A DNA stretch of 64,000 nt from Synechococcus sp. JA-2-3B'a(2-13) (GTDB lineage: Bacteria; Cyanobacteriota; Cyanobacteriia; Thermostichales; Thermostichaceae). Where the stretch lies: the NCBI RefSeq assembly GCF_000013225.1, contig NC_007776.1, positions 453,277-517,276 of the forward strand. The letters run 5' to 3'. Shown here one piece after another: positions 1 to 8,893 of the stretch. Under the pieces are notes generated by a model. The model was not told where the DNA came from. It saw only the letters and a list, made by a program, of their open reading frames with translations, and ran no database searches. Each line of letters opens with the position of its first letter. Position 1 is the first letter of the stretch. A program made the position numbers and the translations under genes.

Positions 1-4
1 CAAG

Positions 5-766
5 CTAGAAACGCACCGGAATGCCGTGGGCGGCCAAGTCGGCTTTGATTTGGGCAATCGTTAACTGGCCGTAGTGCAACAGAGAAGCCAACAGCGCTGC
101 TTCTGCTCCCGCTTCCTGCAGAGCCTGGCGGATGTGGGCACACGCTCCTGCACCCCCAGAGGCGATCACCGGCACCGACACCGCATCCACCACCCGCCGG
201 GTTAGCTCCAGGTCATAGCCGGCCTGGGTACCGTCGGCGTCCATGCTGGTGAGCAAAATCTCCCCTGCCCCCCGCTCGGCCACGCTTTTGGCCCACTCCA
301 CCGCGTCCAGGCCCGTCGGCTGCCGCCCCCCGCGCACGTACACTTCCCATCCCCCTCCCTGCGGCTTGGCGCGAGCATCAATGGCCACCACAATGCACTG
401 GGATCCAAACCAGCGGCTGGCCTGAGCCACGAGATCAGGATCCCGAACCGCTGCCGAGTTGAGGCTGACCTTGTCCGCCCCGGCCCGCAGCAGTTGTCGG
501 ATCCCCTCCAGATCGCGGATCCCCCCTCCCACCGTGAGGGGAATGAACACCTGCTCTGCGGTGCGCCGCACCACCTCCAGCAAGATCTCCCGCTCTTCGT
601 GGGTGGCGGTGATGTCCAAAAAGACCAGCTCATCGGCTCCTGCCTGATCGTAAGCCTGGGCCAGCTCTACCGGATCCCCGGCATCCCGCAATTGCACAAA
701 CTGGATCCCTTTCACCACCCGCCCTGCCGCCACATCCAGACAGGGAATGATCCGTTTGGCCAACAT
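5..766 (-). CDS. hisF: Imidazole glycerol phosphate synthase cyclase subunit HisF
   Basis: HisF is the (beta/alpha)8 cyclase subunit that, with the HisH glutaminase, turns PRFAR plus ammonia into imidazole glycerol phosphate and AICAR in histidine synthesis (cytoplasm). The 253-residue protein starts [12 protein letters not shown], with catalytic Asp in the CLDV strand, and carries the phosphate-binding VGGGIRD near residue 80, the second catalytic Asp region SMDADGT near residue 175 and VIASGGAG near 200. Length is normal for the family. It is the last gene of a minus-strand run rpsP-KH-ArsA-like-hisF, 61 bp after the ArsA-like gene. A 29 bp piece of a dispersed repeat lies just upstream (779-807). 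Confidence 0.97.
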   Translation of the reverse strand: MLAKRIIPCLDVAAGRVVKGIQFVQLRDAGDPVELAQAYDQAGADELVFLDITATHEEREILLEVVRRTAEQVFIPLTVGGGIRDLEGIRQLLRAGADKVSLNSAAVRDPDLVAQASRWFGSQCIVVAIDARAKPQGGGWEVYVRGGRQPTGLDAVEWAKSVAERGAGEILLTSMDADGTQAGYDLELTRRVVDAVSVPVIASGGAGACAHIRQALQEAGAEAALLASLLHYGQLTIAQIKADLAAHGIPVRF

Positions 767-778
767 CGCTCTCTCCCA

Positions 779-807
779 AGGACTCCATACCGCTAACGCG
801 AACAGAG
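779..807 (+). repeat. Partial copy of dispersed hairpin element (central part only)
   Basis: Contains GGACTCC, then CCGCTAACGCGAACAGAG, matching the loop and right-hand part of the longer element copies at 38044-38178 and 52818-52956. The flanking stem arms are not recognisable here. It sits in the 61 bp gap between the ArsA-like gene and hisF, upstream of the hisF start. Confidence 0.5.
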
Positions 808-827
808 GGGAACAACTGGGGATCGTT

Positions 828-1931
828 TTAGCCGAAGCTGATGACCAGGAAGGGTTCTTGAAACTTGGCCCCGGTCACCTGCCGACCTGCCAAGCTGGGG
901 GGCAAGAACAAATTGCGCCGCTGATCCCCGGCGGTAATGGTCAGCTCCGGGCCTGACTGGCTCAGCTCGATTTGGGCCTTGCTGAAGCCGGGAATAAACA
1001 GCTTGACTGTACGGGATCCCTCGTCGATGGCCACGGGCGGCGGCACATCCGGCACAGCGAACATCCCCCCCACCGCTGCTTCCAAAGCCGACCAATCGGA
1101 TCCCTGACGCAGGGGGAGTGTTCGTAGTGTCAGCGGGAAAAAATCGGCGGCCGAGACCTCTCCCGGAGCCAGAGGGGTAACCCAGAGGCCACCCACCGTC
1201 AGCCCCACCATCTGAGCGCTCCCCCAAAGGTAACGGGCGGTTTGCACGGCCATCGGGTCAGGGGTGGTCACCAGGTGGGCCAACACGCGGCGCGGATTGG
1301 CAATAGCCTGTCGTCCCTGCTCCAAAAGGTTGGTCATGCCCCCCAACCGCTCTGGCAGATCCTCCAGGGAGGAAAATTCCACGGTGCTTACCGAACGCAA
1401 CAAGGGCTCGGCAAAGGGTCGCAGGGTTTTGGCCAAGTCGGATCCCAAAAAAGCTTGGGAGGCTCGCCGCCAGTACCAACTGGCCACCTCCGGGATCCCA
1501 AAGGCCCGCAAGGTGGTCAGATCCCCTGGCCCATCGTAGAGAATGCAGTCGTATTGGCCGCTGGCATCGTAACGGCGCAGAGCTTCCAGGGCCAGGGCCT
1601 GATCCATGCCCGGCAACACCCCCAGTTCCTGGCCGTAGATCTCCCGGAAAAAGGGGGTGCGCACGTATCGGGCTTCCAGCTCTTTGGCCGCCGTCCAGAA
1701 CTGCTCCAGCAGCTGGGTTGTCCGCAACTGCACCACGCTCAAGTTGGCAGCAATGGTCACCGGCTCGCCGGAAAGCGGGATCCCGCCCAAAAGCATTTCC
1801 AGCCCCGGCCCCGCCTGATGGCCCACCAACAGCACCCGCCGCCCCTGCTGGGCTGCGGCCCGAGCTGCCGCCACGGCCAAGGTGCTCCGACCTGTGCCCC
1901 CCTTGCCCAGAAAGGTGAGAATTTGGCTCAT
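828..1931 (-). CDS. ArsA/Get3-like P-loop ATPase with C-terminal Hsp20-like domain
   Basis: 367-residue soluble P-loop ATPase of the ArsA/GET3 superfamily. The N-terminus reads [20 protein letters not shown], a deviant Walker A loop in which the usual GKGGVGKT is GKGGTGRST, so the second Lys is replaced by Arg. A switch-like [13 protein letters not shown] follows near residue 150. The last ~80 residues ([20 protein letters not shown] onward) look like the small beta-sandwich Hsp20-like domain found at the C-terminus of many cyanobacterial ArsA homologues. It is unlikely to be a dedicated arsenite pump ATPase because there is no arsB nearby; the client is unknown. Its ATG overlaps the KH-domain gene by 4 bp, so the two are probably translationally coupled. 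Confidence 0.85.
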   Translation of the reverse strand: MSQILTFLGKGGTGRSTLAVAAARAAAQQGRRVLLVGHQAGPGLEMLLGGIPLSGEPVTIAANLSVVQLRTTQLLEQFWTAAKELEARYVRTPFFREIYGQELGVLPGMDQALALEALRRYDASGQYDCILYDGPGDLTTLRAFGIPEVASWYWRRASQAFLGSDLAKTLRPFAEPLLRSVSTVEFSSLEDLPERLGGMTNLLEQGRQAIANPRRVLAHLVTTPDPMAVQTARYLWGSAQMVGLTVGGLWVTPLAPGEVSAADFFPLTLRTLPLRQGSDWSALEAAVGGMFAVPDVPPPVAIDEGSRTVKLFIPGFSKAQIELSQSGPELTITAGDQRRNLFLPPSLAGRQVTGAKFQEPFLVISFG

Positions 1932-2203
1932 TCCCGCTCCTCCCGATTCCGCTCTCCCGCCTCTCCGTAGATATCGATGTACAGAGATTGACCTGCCAAC
2001 TGAGCTGCGGCCATCATCACCTGTCGAATCGCTTGCAGGGTGCGCCCGCCCCGCCCGAATACCCGCCCCCGATCCTTCGGGTCAAAGGCCAGCCGCAGCC
2101 ATACCTTTCGCCCGCCACAGGTGGTTTCCACATCCATTTGAAGAGAGGCGCTGCTGAGCAGCGGTTCGATCAAAAGATGGGCGAGAGCCTTGTAGTCTGG
2201 CAT
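1928..2203 (-). CDS. KH-domain RNA-binding protein (KhpA/YlqC-like)
   Basis: 91-residue single KH-domain protein. The RNA-binding signature GRVFGRGGRTLQAIRQVM (GxxG type) is at about residues 48-65. KhpA-type proteins bind RNA in the cytoplasm and in many bacteria are encoded next to rpsP, as here (52 bp after it). The stop overlaps the start of the ArsA-like gene (ATGA), pointing to one operon. Length fits the family. Confidence 0.9.
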   Translation of the reverse strand: MPDYKALAHLLIEPLLSSASLQMDVETTCGGRKVWLRLAFDPKDRGRVFGRGGRTLQAIRQVMMAAAQLAGQSLYIDIYGEAGERNREERE

Positions 2204-2255
2204 AGAGAGCTAGACGACAGGAGGGAACAACTGGCCAAGCCAAGCTTAGCCGACC

Positions 2256-2735
2256 CTAGGCCTCAACCGCTTCCTCAACCTGAGGCTTTTCAACTTCAGC
2301 TTCTGGAGGACTTAATTCTGCCGCTGCTGTCTCAGTGGCAGCTTCGCTCAATTCAGACTCGGGAACATCGGCGACCTCAGCCTCGGCCACGGATTCTGTT
2401 GCAGGGGCCTCTTCTGCCGCCTCAGGGATCCCAGCTTCAGGCTTGGCCATGGCCGGGATGCGAATCGAGGCAACCACTCCGCCTTCCCCTGCTTTCAACA
2501 TCTCGTAGATGCCGGCCTTTTTGAGGAGACTGTCCACGGTCTCTGTGGGCTGAGCGCCACAACGCAACCACTTCAGCAAGCCTGCCGTTTGCAAAACCGT
2601 CTCCTTGGTGCGCGGGTTATAGTAACCCAGTTCCTCTAGCGGACGGGCTTCACGGCGGCTTTTACTTTCAATGGCGATGATGCGATAGCTGGGTTGCCGC
2701 TTTTTTCCGTAGCGCTTGAGCCGCAATTTGACCAT
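2256..2735 (-). CDS. rpsP: 30S ribosomal protein S16 with long acidic C-terminal tail
   Basis: S16 is a primary binding protein of the 30S body. I start it at the ATG giving [19 protein letters not shown], the universal S16 N-terminus, although the reading frame is open further upstream. Residues 1-80 are the complete S16 domain ([32 protein letters not shown]). From about residue 85 to 159 the protein continues as a low-complexity Ala/Glu/Val/Pro tail ([18 protein letters not shown] and similar), which most S16 proteins lack at this length. First gene of the run with the KH, ArsA-like and hisF genes. Confidence 0.97.
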   Translation of the reverse strand: MVKLRLKRYGKKRQPSYRIIAIESKSRREARPLEELGYYNPRTKETVLQTAGLLKWLRCGAQPTETVDSLLKKAGIYEMLKAGEGGVVASIRIPAMAKPEAGIPEAAEEAPATESVAEAEVADVPESELSEAATETAAAELSPPEAEVEKPQVEEAVEA

Positions 2736-2984
2736 GGGGTATCCACTCCTTGGGGGACGCTCCGCAAGCTGTAAAGATCCAAAAAATCCAAAAAAGAGTT
2801 CGCCTAGACCCGCCAAGCCTGCTGAAGCCCCAGAACCTTACCCGGAGTCTCGCCGCTTGGCCGGTAGACATAGGCTTTTTATTTTAGGCGATCTTCCCCT
2901 CGACTGGAAAATGTCGGATCCCGGTTTGGAGGGCAATCTTCATGGCAGAGTTAAAGAGAAAACCCACACTCAGCGACGACCCCC

Positions 2985-3431
2985 ATGATCAACTACGCCG
3001 ATTTGACAGACGAGCAGCGCCAGCTCTACCTCAAAGCCCTGATCGCGGTGGCCCGAGTGGATGGCCAGTTGGACGAAGAAGAAACCTCTTTTTTTATGCA
3101 AATTGCAGAAGGGGTAGGCATCGAAGCGCCACTGGCCCAGACCTATCTGGCGGATGAAACAGGTGCGCCTTTGGATATCAGCGGGATCCCGCCCATGCGC
3201 AACGCGGCGGGGGCCTTGATCCTGCGGGATCTGGCGGCGATGGCGGTGGTGAACAGCCAGTTGGTGGAAAAGGAAGAGGAGCTTATTTTCCAGATCGGCA
3301 AAGCCATGCAGTTCAGCGCTGAGGAGATCAACGAGTTTATCGACTGGGCCTTCATGGGACTGCAGTGGCAACTGAAAAGCGCATCCCTGCTGGAGCGCTA
3401 TGCCCAGCCCTCCCCCCAACCTTCTGAATGA
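2985..3431 (+). CDS. TerB-like (DjlA N-terminal fold) hypothetical protein
   Basis: 148-residue all-helical cytoplasmic protein. LYLKALIAVARVDGQLDEEETSFF near residues 14-37 is the acidic D-x-x-x-x-x-E-x-E helix-loop-helix typical of TerB/DUF533-like proteins, and a second similar helix pair (LRDLAAMAVVNSQLVEKEEEL) follows near 80-100. Members of this fold are linked to metal or stress responses, but no specific role can be read from the sequence. Monocistronic: rpsP is divergent upstream and the metal-sensor gene convergent downstream. Confidence 0.75.
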   Translation: MINYADLTDEQRQLYLKALIAVARVDGQLDEEETSFFMQIAEGVGIEAPLAQTYLADETGAPLDISGIPPMRNAAGALILRDLAAMAVVNSQLVEKEEELIFQIGKAMQFSAEEINEFIDWAFMGLQWQLKSASLLERYAQPSPQPSE

Positions 3432-3553
3432 CCTGGGGTACTAGATAGCATCACAACGGCCAGCCCCCGCTGCAGATATTGACAGCCCAGTTTGGCGTTC
3501 CCCTGAGCCAAGCAAGGGGAGACTTTCATCAAGTTAAATCTGGCCATCGAGAC

Positions 3554-3949
3554 TTAGCTGATAAAGCGATCCAGAGCCCGCTGCAACTCTTCCAGCTCCA
3601 CCTCGATATTGCCGGTCTCGATGGCATGGCGGATGCAGTGGCGAATGTGATCGTCCAAAATCAGCCGCGCCACCCGATCCAGCGCTCCCTTGACGGCGGC
3701 AATTTGCAGCAGCACATCTGGACAGGGCTGATCCTGCTCGATCATGGAGCGGATCCCACGCACATGCCCTTCGATGCGAGCCAAGCGGTTGGTCAACTTG
3801 CGCCGAGACTGGGGATCATGATGGTGAGGCTGGGCCCGCCCAGACAGCGGCGGCTTTTCCAGCGCCAGCTCCCACTCCTCCTCCCAATCGGGTTCTGAAG
3901 GGAGCGGCGGAACGGAATGAGATCGAAGTGGGGGGACGGGATCCGACAT
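3554..3949 (-). CDS. CsoR/RcnR-family metal-sensing repressor (InrS-like)
   Basis: 131-residue DUF156/CsoR-family regulator: a tetrameric helical repressor that releases DNA on binding Cu(I) or Ni(II). The domain covers residues ~50-130. Candidate metal ligands are Cys in DQPCPDV on helix 2 and His and Cys in DDHIRHC, the conserved C-x(~24)-H-x3-C pattern. A His cluster (QPHHHDP) lies just before the domain. In Synechocystis the homologue InrS is a nickel sensor; copper cannot be excluded. The ~45-residue N-terminal extension is Pro/Glu-rich. No efflux gene is adjacent, so its target must lie elsewhere. Confidence 0.9.
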   Translation of the reverse strand: MSDPVPPLRSHSVPPLPSEPDWEEEWELALEKPPLSGRAQPHHHDPQSRRKLTNRLARIEGHVRGIRSMIEQDQPCPDVLLQIAAVKGALDRVARLILDDHIRHCIRHAIETGNIEVELEELQRALDRFIS

Positions 3950-4063
3950 AAAAAGGGCAAAGGACTGCCTGCATGATACCGCTTGGTTTTCCCCGAGAAC
4001 GATGGGGTACTCTACAATAGAAAAAGATGTGAAATTTTGTAAAACCTCTCATACTTTGGCTCC

Positions 4064-5035
4064 ATGACCTCTGTGCTCTCCCCCTTTGGCCCTGTAGAAG
4101 CGGATCTGGAGCGTTTACGCCAGAACCTAACGCGGTTGGTCAGTGCCAAGCACCCCATCCTGGCCATGGCTGCCGAACATCTGTTTTCGGCGGGGGGGAA
4201 AGGGATCCGGCCAGCCATCGTGCTCCTCATTGCCCGTGCCACCACCCCAGATGGAGAGATTACCCCACGGCATTGGCGCTTGGCAGAGATTACTGAGATG
4301 ATCCACACGGCCAGCTTGGTTCACGACGATGTCATCGACGCTGCCGATGTGCGACGGGGCATCGATACGGTGAATACCCTCTTCGACAATCGGATAGCCG
4401 TGCTGGCGGGGGATTACCTCTTCGGCCAAGCTGCTTGGTACTTGGCCAATCTGGACAACCTGGAGGTAGTGAAGCTCCTTTCCAAAGTAATCATGGATTT
4501 GCCGGAGGGAGAGGTGCGCCAGAGCCTCACCCGCTTCGACCCGGATGTGTCGATGGAAGACTACCTGGCCAAGAGCTTCTACAAAACGGCCTCCCTCATG
4601 TCCGGCAGTTCCAAGGCTGCTGGCCTGCTGAGCGGGGTTAGCGAGGAAGTGGCGGATCGCCTGTTCGATTTTGGGCGGGATCTGGGCATTGCTTTTCAGA
4701 TTGTCGACGATCTGCTGGATTTCACCGCTTCGGCAGAGACGCTTGGCAAGCCTGTGGGATCCGACCTCATCCAGGGCAACCTCACTGCACCCGTTCTGTT
4801 TGCCCTAGAGGAATTTCCCCAGATGCGAGAGCTCATTCTCAGGGAGCTGTCCAACCCGCAAGACCTGAAGCAGGCCCTGGAGTGGGTGTATCAAAGCGAA
4901 GGGATCCCACGCTCTCGTCAGTTGGCCCGCGACTACGCCCAGCGGGCTGCCGAAGCGCTGTATAGCCTGCCGGACTCTGCGGCGCGTCGTGCTTTGTTTC
5001 AGATGGTGGACTATGTGCTGGAGCGGCTGCACTGA
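4064..5035 (+). CDS. sds: Solanesyl (long-chain polyprenyl) diphosphate synthase
   Basis: 323-residue trans-polyprenyl synthase that makes the side chain of plastoquinone from FPP/GGPP and IPP. GGKGIRPAIVLL (IPP-binding Lys/Arg) is near residue 47. The first Asp-rich motif HDDVID is near 89, followed by the conserved RRG; the second, VDDLLDFTAS, is near 220, with GKPVGSDL after it. Full length for the family. A TACAAT -10-like box lies about 45 bp upstream at 4013. Convergent with lepB (28 bp between stops). Confidence 0.93.
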   Translation: MTSVLSPFGPVEADLERLRQNLTRLVSAKHPILAMAAEHLFSAGGKGIRPAIVLLIARATTPDGEITPRHWRLAEITEMIHTASLVHDDVIDAADVRRGIDTVNTLFDNRIAVLAGDYLFGQAAWYLANLDNLEVVKLLSKVIMDLPEGEVRQSLTRFDPDVSMEDYLAKSFYKTASLMSGSSKAAGLLSGVSEEVADRLFDFGRDLGIAFQIVDDLLDFTASAETLGKPVGSDLIQGNLTAPVLFALEEFPQMRELILRELSNPQDLKQALEWVYQSEGIPRSRQLARDYAQRAAEALYSLPDSAARRALFQMVDYVLERLH

Positions 5036-5063
5036 GCAGTCCCGACAGGGTCAAGCTGGCTTT

Positions 5064-5750
5064 CTACCGGGCTGTGTTGCCCAACACTTGGGCCTCTGGA
5101 AGAAGCTCAGGATATTCTGGCGGGGCGAAAAAGTGTAGGCGATTTGGGGGCCAAAAGCGAAAAATGGTGTTGCCGATGATGTTTTCTTCCGGCAAGAAAC
5201 CCCACACATGGGAGTCTTGGCTGTCGTTGCGGTTATCCCCCATCACAAAATAGGAGCGGGGAGGAACCACGAATTCGGATCCCTGATTGGGAACTCCAGG
5301 ACAGCGCTCGCCAGGGCAAGAATAGTCGGGGGGGGCATAGATGTAGTCTTCCCGCAGCGGGATCCCGTTGATGATGACCTCACCGTTGGCGATGCGAATG
5401 CGATCTCCCGGCAGGCCGATCACCCGCTTGATGTAGGCCCCGTCGAAGTTCAGTTTGGCGGGAGGGTTGAAAACAATAATATCGCCTCGTCTGGGCGAAC
5501 CAAAGCGGTAGCTGACCTTTTCCACCACCAGCCGATCCCCTTCTTCCAGAGTGGGCAGCATCGAATCGGAGGGGATCCAACGCGCCTCTGCCACAAAGGT
5601 GCGAATGCCGAAGGCCAGCAACAGAGCCAGCACCACCGTCAGAAGGTTTTCCCGTTGCGCCTGCCACCAGCTGCGGGATCCCGAGCTGGCAGGGGTTTCC
5701 CCTGATGGCGACTGGGGCTTGGGCAGAGGAGTTGGATCTTTTGACGGCAT
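5064..5750 (-). CDS. lepB: Signal peptidase I
   Basis: 228-residue type I leader peptidase that removes Sec/Tat signal peptides at the plasma or thylakoid membrane. Start chosen at the ATG giving MPSKDPTPLPKP; the frame is open upstream but without family similarity. One transmembrane helix (NLLTVVLALLLAFGIRTFV) is at ~33-51. The catalytic Ser lies in SDSMLPTL (~60) and the general-base Lys in YIKRVIGLPGDRI (~103). Box E GDNRNDSQDSHVWGF is near 178. The Pro/Ser-rich N-terminus is cytoplasmic. Confidence 0.96.
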   Translation of the reverse strand: MPSKDPTPLPKPQSPSGETPASSGSRSWWQAQRENLLTVVLALLLAFGIRTFVAEARWIPSDSMLPTLEEGDRLVVEKVSYRFGSPRRGDIIVFNPPAKLNFDGAYIKRVIGLPGDRIRIANGEVIINGIPLREDYIYAPPDYSCPGERCPGVPNQGSEFVVPPRSYFVMGDNRNDSQDSHVWGFLPEENIIGNTIFRFWPPNRLHFFAPPEYPELLPEAQVLGNTAR

Positions 5751-5911
5751 GGAAGCTAACGAACAAGACTTCACGATCTCAAGATTACCGCACCCAATCC
5801 AGGGCAGCAGAATGGGAGGCCCTCCCATTAAACCCCTGCCGGAGAGACGAATAGCCGGCAATAGCATAGGATGGGTATTCTGGTGTACCGTACTCGCGAC
5901 TGTTAGCCCCT

Positions 5912-6268
5912 ATGACGATTTCAACAGAAGAGCGCCTAGAGCGAGTCGAGCGCCTGGTCGAGGCCAATAGCCAAGCAATAGCTCGTCTCACCCAACAACA
6001 AGAGGAAGTTTTGAGGCGGATCGATCGGCTCTCAGGGGATAGCGAAAAACTCTCGGAGCGGGTTGAAAAGCTCTCGGGCGATGTCGAAAAGCTCTCGGGC
6101 GATGTTGAAAAGCTCTCGGGCGATGTCGAAAAGCTCACTTTTAAGTTCGACACCTCACAAACCATCGGGGAACGGCTGGAACGTCTGGCCACCAGCCTGA
6201 TTGCCGGTGCCACCATCAGCATCATTGCCGGAGTGATTTTGGTGCTGCTGCGGGAGGGATCCCGTTGA
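5912..6268 (+). CDS. Coiled-coil protein with heptad-repeat array and C-terminal membrane helix
   Basis: 118-residue protein of unknown function. Residues 5-75 form a near-perfect coiled coil made of heptads. Three exact VEKLSGD heptads plus a partial fourth are encoded by 21 bp tandem DNA units at 6062-6124, alternating GTT/GTC in the first codon. Residues ~92-112 (ATSLIAGATISIIAGVILVLL) form a transmembrane helix, leaving a very short tail. Small coiled-coil/one-helix proteins of this kind are common in cyanobacteria without an assigned role. Confidence 0.7.
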   Translation: MTISTEERLERVERLVEANSQAIARLTQQQEEVLRRIDRLSGDSEKLSERVEKLSGDVEKLSGDVEKLSGDVEKLTFKFDTSQTIGERLERLATSLIAGATISIIAGVILVLLREGSR

Positions 6269-6299
6269 AGGGATGTTGCTCGGGGCTGGTTTTGGGGGG

Positions 6300-7346
6300 T
6301 CAACTGCCGGAATTGAGTTTTTCCCAGTCCTGCTGGTGGATGGCGATCATCTGGGCTTGGGCTTGAATAGCTGCCAACACCTCCGTCATCAGGGGCCAGT
6401 CGCTCCGCGGCGGACTGGGGTACTGCTTAAGCTTGTCAACTGTGTTGCTGAGAGCACTTTGCAATTGTTGCAGCAGTTGATAGGTCTGTTGGGCCAAAGC
6501 TAGGGTCTCAGAGACGCGGAGGTTATTCTGGCCTTGTTGATATTTCTGGAGAGCTTCCCCTCGCAGGATGCTCAAGATGGCCCCTTCTCTAGAGGCGGCA
6601 GTCTGGCCACTTTTGGAGCGCTGCGGTATGATGCGCAACTGCAACACCAGTGGCTCCCCCCGGTACATCCGCTCCACCTCTGCCTGCTGCGGCTCCCCGA
6701 TCAACTCCGGATCCAGCGCCATCATCCGCTTCATGGCGGTGATCAACTTCGCTCGTATGGACTCGGAGAGATCTTTGAACAGATCCCGCAAAATCCCCTG
6801 CTGGCGGTAGCGCACTCGACAAGAAGGCCCCTCTTGAGGCTCCACGAAAATTTGCTCGGCTTTCTCATCCAAAGCCCGCCGCAGCATCGAGTTGAGCAAC
6901 TGCTGCACTGTCTCTTCTGATTCGTCGGCGGGGACGGACGGAGGCTGGGTTGGCCTCAACTGCGTGGGTGGCCCCGACACGGGAGCAGGAACCTCCCGAG
7001 TCACCCGGTTGGCTTGGGCCTGGAGGCGCAGCCGCTCCACCTCTGCCGGGTCGGGGGGATGGCTGAAGTAGTAGGCAATTAAATCCTGCTGCTGCTGAGC
7101 GGTGAGAGGGATTGGCTGGACGGAAATCTGGGAATAGGTCAGCATTTTGCTCACATAGTCCAGCGCCGCCAAATCCTGGGGATCCACCATGCCCAAGATG
7201 AGGCTGTCGGTATCCAGGGCCAAGGGGACGACTTGGTAGTAAATGCAGATCTCCACCGGCAAGTACTGGGCAATTAGAGCCGGCACTCGCGCCCGGTCAA
7301 CAATGGAGTGTTGTCCCACCGCCAGAGAGGCATCTGGATCAGTCAT
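6300..7346 (-). CDS. PilB/GspE N-terminal-domain protein without the ATPase core
   Basis: 348-residue protein resembling the regulatory N-terminus (MshEN/T2SSE_N) of type II secretion/type IV pilus ATPases: LPVEICIYYQVVPLALDTDSL, then LILGMVDPQDLAALDYVSK, near residues 30-70. After a Pro-rich linker (~125-150), residues 155-270 recall the N2 region of PilB (DEKAEQIFVEPQEGPSCRVRYR). It has no Walker A (GxxxxGKT), Asp box or Walker B, and ends in a Gln/Leu-rich helical tail. It may be a PilB paralogue that lost its motor, or a regulatory adaptor for the pilus machine. Divergent from pdxJ. Confidence 0.7.
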   Translation of the reverse strand: MTDPDASLAVGQHSIVDRARVPALIAQYLPVEICIYYQVVPLALDTDSLILGMVDPQDLAALDYVSKMLTYSQISVQPIPLTAQQQQDLIAYYFSHPPDPAEVERLRLQAQANRVTREVPAPVSGPPTQLRPTQPPSVPADESEETVQQLLNSMLRRALDEKAEQIFVEPQEGPSCRVRYRQQGILRDLFKDLSESIRAKLITAMKRMMALDPELIGEPQQAEVERMYRGEPLVLQLRIIPQRSKSGQTAASREGAILSILRGEALQKYQQGQNNLRVSETLALAQQTYQLLQQLQSALSNTVDKLKQYPSPPRSDWPLMTEVLAAIQAQAQMIAIHQQDWEKLNSGS

Positions 7347-7514
7347 GGCAAGCCCGGAGTGGATCCCGCACAGGCGAGACGTCGCTACCTGATCATAGAG
7401 TAAAGCCTACACCCTCGCGGCCTGAGGCCCATGGCATCCTGGCTCATCTGACCGGCGTAAATTGAATAATGTAATACTAGGGGTATTCTCCTCTACACCC
7501 AAAGCAGTAAAGCC

Positions 7515-8234
7515 TTGTTAAGTCTTGGAGTTAACATCGACCACATTGCCACCCTTCGACAGGCACGCCGCACGGTGGAGCCAGATCCGGTAGCGGCAGC
7601 GGTGATTGCCGAGCTGGCGGGGGCAGATGGTATTACAGTGCACTTGCGCGAGGATCGCCGTCACATTCAAGATCGGGATGTGCGGCTGTTGCGGCAAACC
7701 GTGCGCACCCACCTCAACCTGGAGATGGCAGCCACCGAGGAGATGGTGGCGATTGCCCTGGAGGTCAAGCCCGACTACGTCACTTTGGTTCCCGAGCGGC
7801 GGGAGGAGATCACCACCGAAGGTGGGTTGGATGTGGCGGGGCAGGTGTCGCGCCTCAGGGATGTGGTCGGCCAACTGCAGGGATCCGGCATTCCCGTCAG
7901 CTTGTTTATCGACCCAGATCCGACCCAAATTGCCGCTGCTGCCCAAGTGGGAGCCCGCTGGGTGGAGCTCCACACGGGGCGCTACGCAGAAGCCTCATCC
8001 GCAGCTCAGCGGCAGGTGGAACTTGACCACCTGGAAAAGGCCAGCCAACAGGCCCTTCAGCTGGGCTTGCGGGTGAATGCGGGACATGGTCTTACCTACT
8101 GGAATGTCGGCCCAGTGGCGCGGATCCCTGGCATGGAGGAGCTGAACATCGGCCACAGCATTATCAGTCGAGCGGTGCTGGTGGGGCTGGATCGGGCGGT
8201 GCGAGAGATGCGTCAGGCGATGGGACTAAGCTGA
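7515..8234 (+). CDS. pdxJ: Pyridoxine 5'-phosphate synthase
   Basis: 239-residue TIM-barrel enzyme that condenses 1-deoxyxylulose 5-phosphate with 3-amino-2-oxopropyl phosphate to pyridoxine 5'-phosphate (vitamin B6). Family blocks: [18 protein letters not shown] at the N-terminus, [17 protein letters not shown] near 40-57, [19 protein letters not shown] near 92, [12 protein letters not shown] near 190. Start is a TTG because no ATG precedes the conserved N-terminus. A TAATACT box about 45 bp upstream could be the -10. The DUF3318 gene follows after 14 bp. Confidence 0.96.
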   Translation: MLSLGVNIDHIATLRQARRTVEPDPVAAAVIAELAGADGITVHLREDRRHIQDRDVRLLRQTVRTHLNLEMAATEEMVAIALEVKPDYVTLVPERREEITTEGGLDVAGQVSRLRDVVGQLQGSGIPVSLFIDPDPTQIAAAAQVGARWVELHTGRYAEASSAAQRQVELDHLEKASQQALQLGLRVNAGHGLTYWNVGPVARIPGMEELNIGHSIISRAVLVGLDRAVREMRQAMGLS

Positions 8235-8248
8235 GGAGCAGGCCCGGC

Positions 8249-8881
8249 ATGAACTCGGAATACTACGGCTACGAAAACTACGTTCTGGATCAGGCGGAGA
8301 TTGAGCGCCTGTTGGATCTGCTGCCAGCCAGTATGCGGGAGAGTGTGAAGATCTTGCCCGCCTCGGAACGGCAAACGGTGGTGATCAAAGGCCGTCGGCA
8401 AATGCCCTGGGAACGGCAGATGCGGCTGTTCATCAAGCCCTACGAGTGGCGGCAATTTACCCCCCTGCAGCGGGCGGGGCTGTTCCTGCACAAGGTGGGC
8501 TACTACAGTCGGGCGGTGTCGCGGCAGATCGACTTTTACCTGGCCATAGCAGCTCTGGGGGGGTTGAGCTTGATCTTCGAGGCCGTACAACAGGATCCCG
8601 TGGGAGCAACCGTTTCGGGTGGTTTGAGTGGCTTGGCCCTCTGGCAGTTGCGCCGCGACCAAACCAATGACCGTCGTCTGTTGGCTGCTGACGCCTATGC
8701 GGTGGATCGCCTGGTGTTGCGCGGGATCCCGCGGCTGCAGGCGGTGGAGGCCCTAGGGCAGGCGCTGCATGTGGAGGCCCGTCTGGAGGGGCGCTCGGGC
8801 AATGATCTGCTGGACATGTTGCGCTACCAAAACCTCAAGCGGCTGGCCCAGCGTCCGGCGGAAGACATTGTGTTGAGCTAA
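8249..8881 (+). CDS. DUF3318 domain protein (membrane-associated, unknown)
   Basis: 210-residue cyanobacterial conserved protein of the DUF3318 type; no function is established. N-terminal acidic/Tyr-rich segment (MNSEYYGYENYVLDQAEIERL), then ~95-135 contains two weakly hydrophobic stretches (FYLAIAALGGLSLIFEA and GATVSGGLSGLALWQL), possibly a hairpin in the membrane. The C-terminal third is charged and helical. A good Shine-Dalgarno, GAGGAG, precedes the ATG. It sits between pdxJ (14 bp) and birA (12 bp) in one operon-like run. Confidence 0.8.
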   Translation: MNSEYYGYENYVLDQAEIERLLDLLPASMRESVKILPASERQTVVIKGRRQMPWERQMRLFIKPYEWRQFTPLQRAGLFLHKVGYYSRAVSRQIDFYLAIAALGGLSLIFEAVQQDPVGATVSGGLSGLALWQLRRDQTNDRRLLAADAYAVDRLVLRGIPRLQAVEALGQALHVEARLEGRSGNDLLDMLRYQNLKRLAQRPAEDIVLS

Positions 8882-8893
8882 TCCCGGGTAGAG

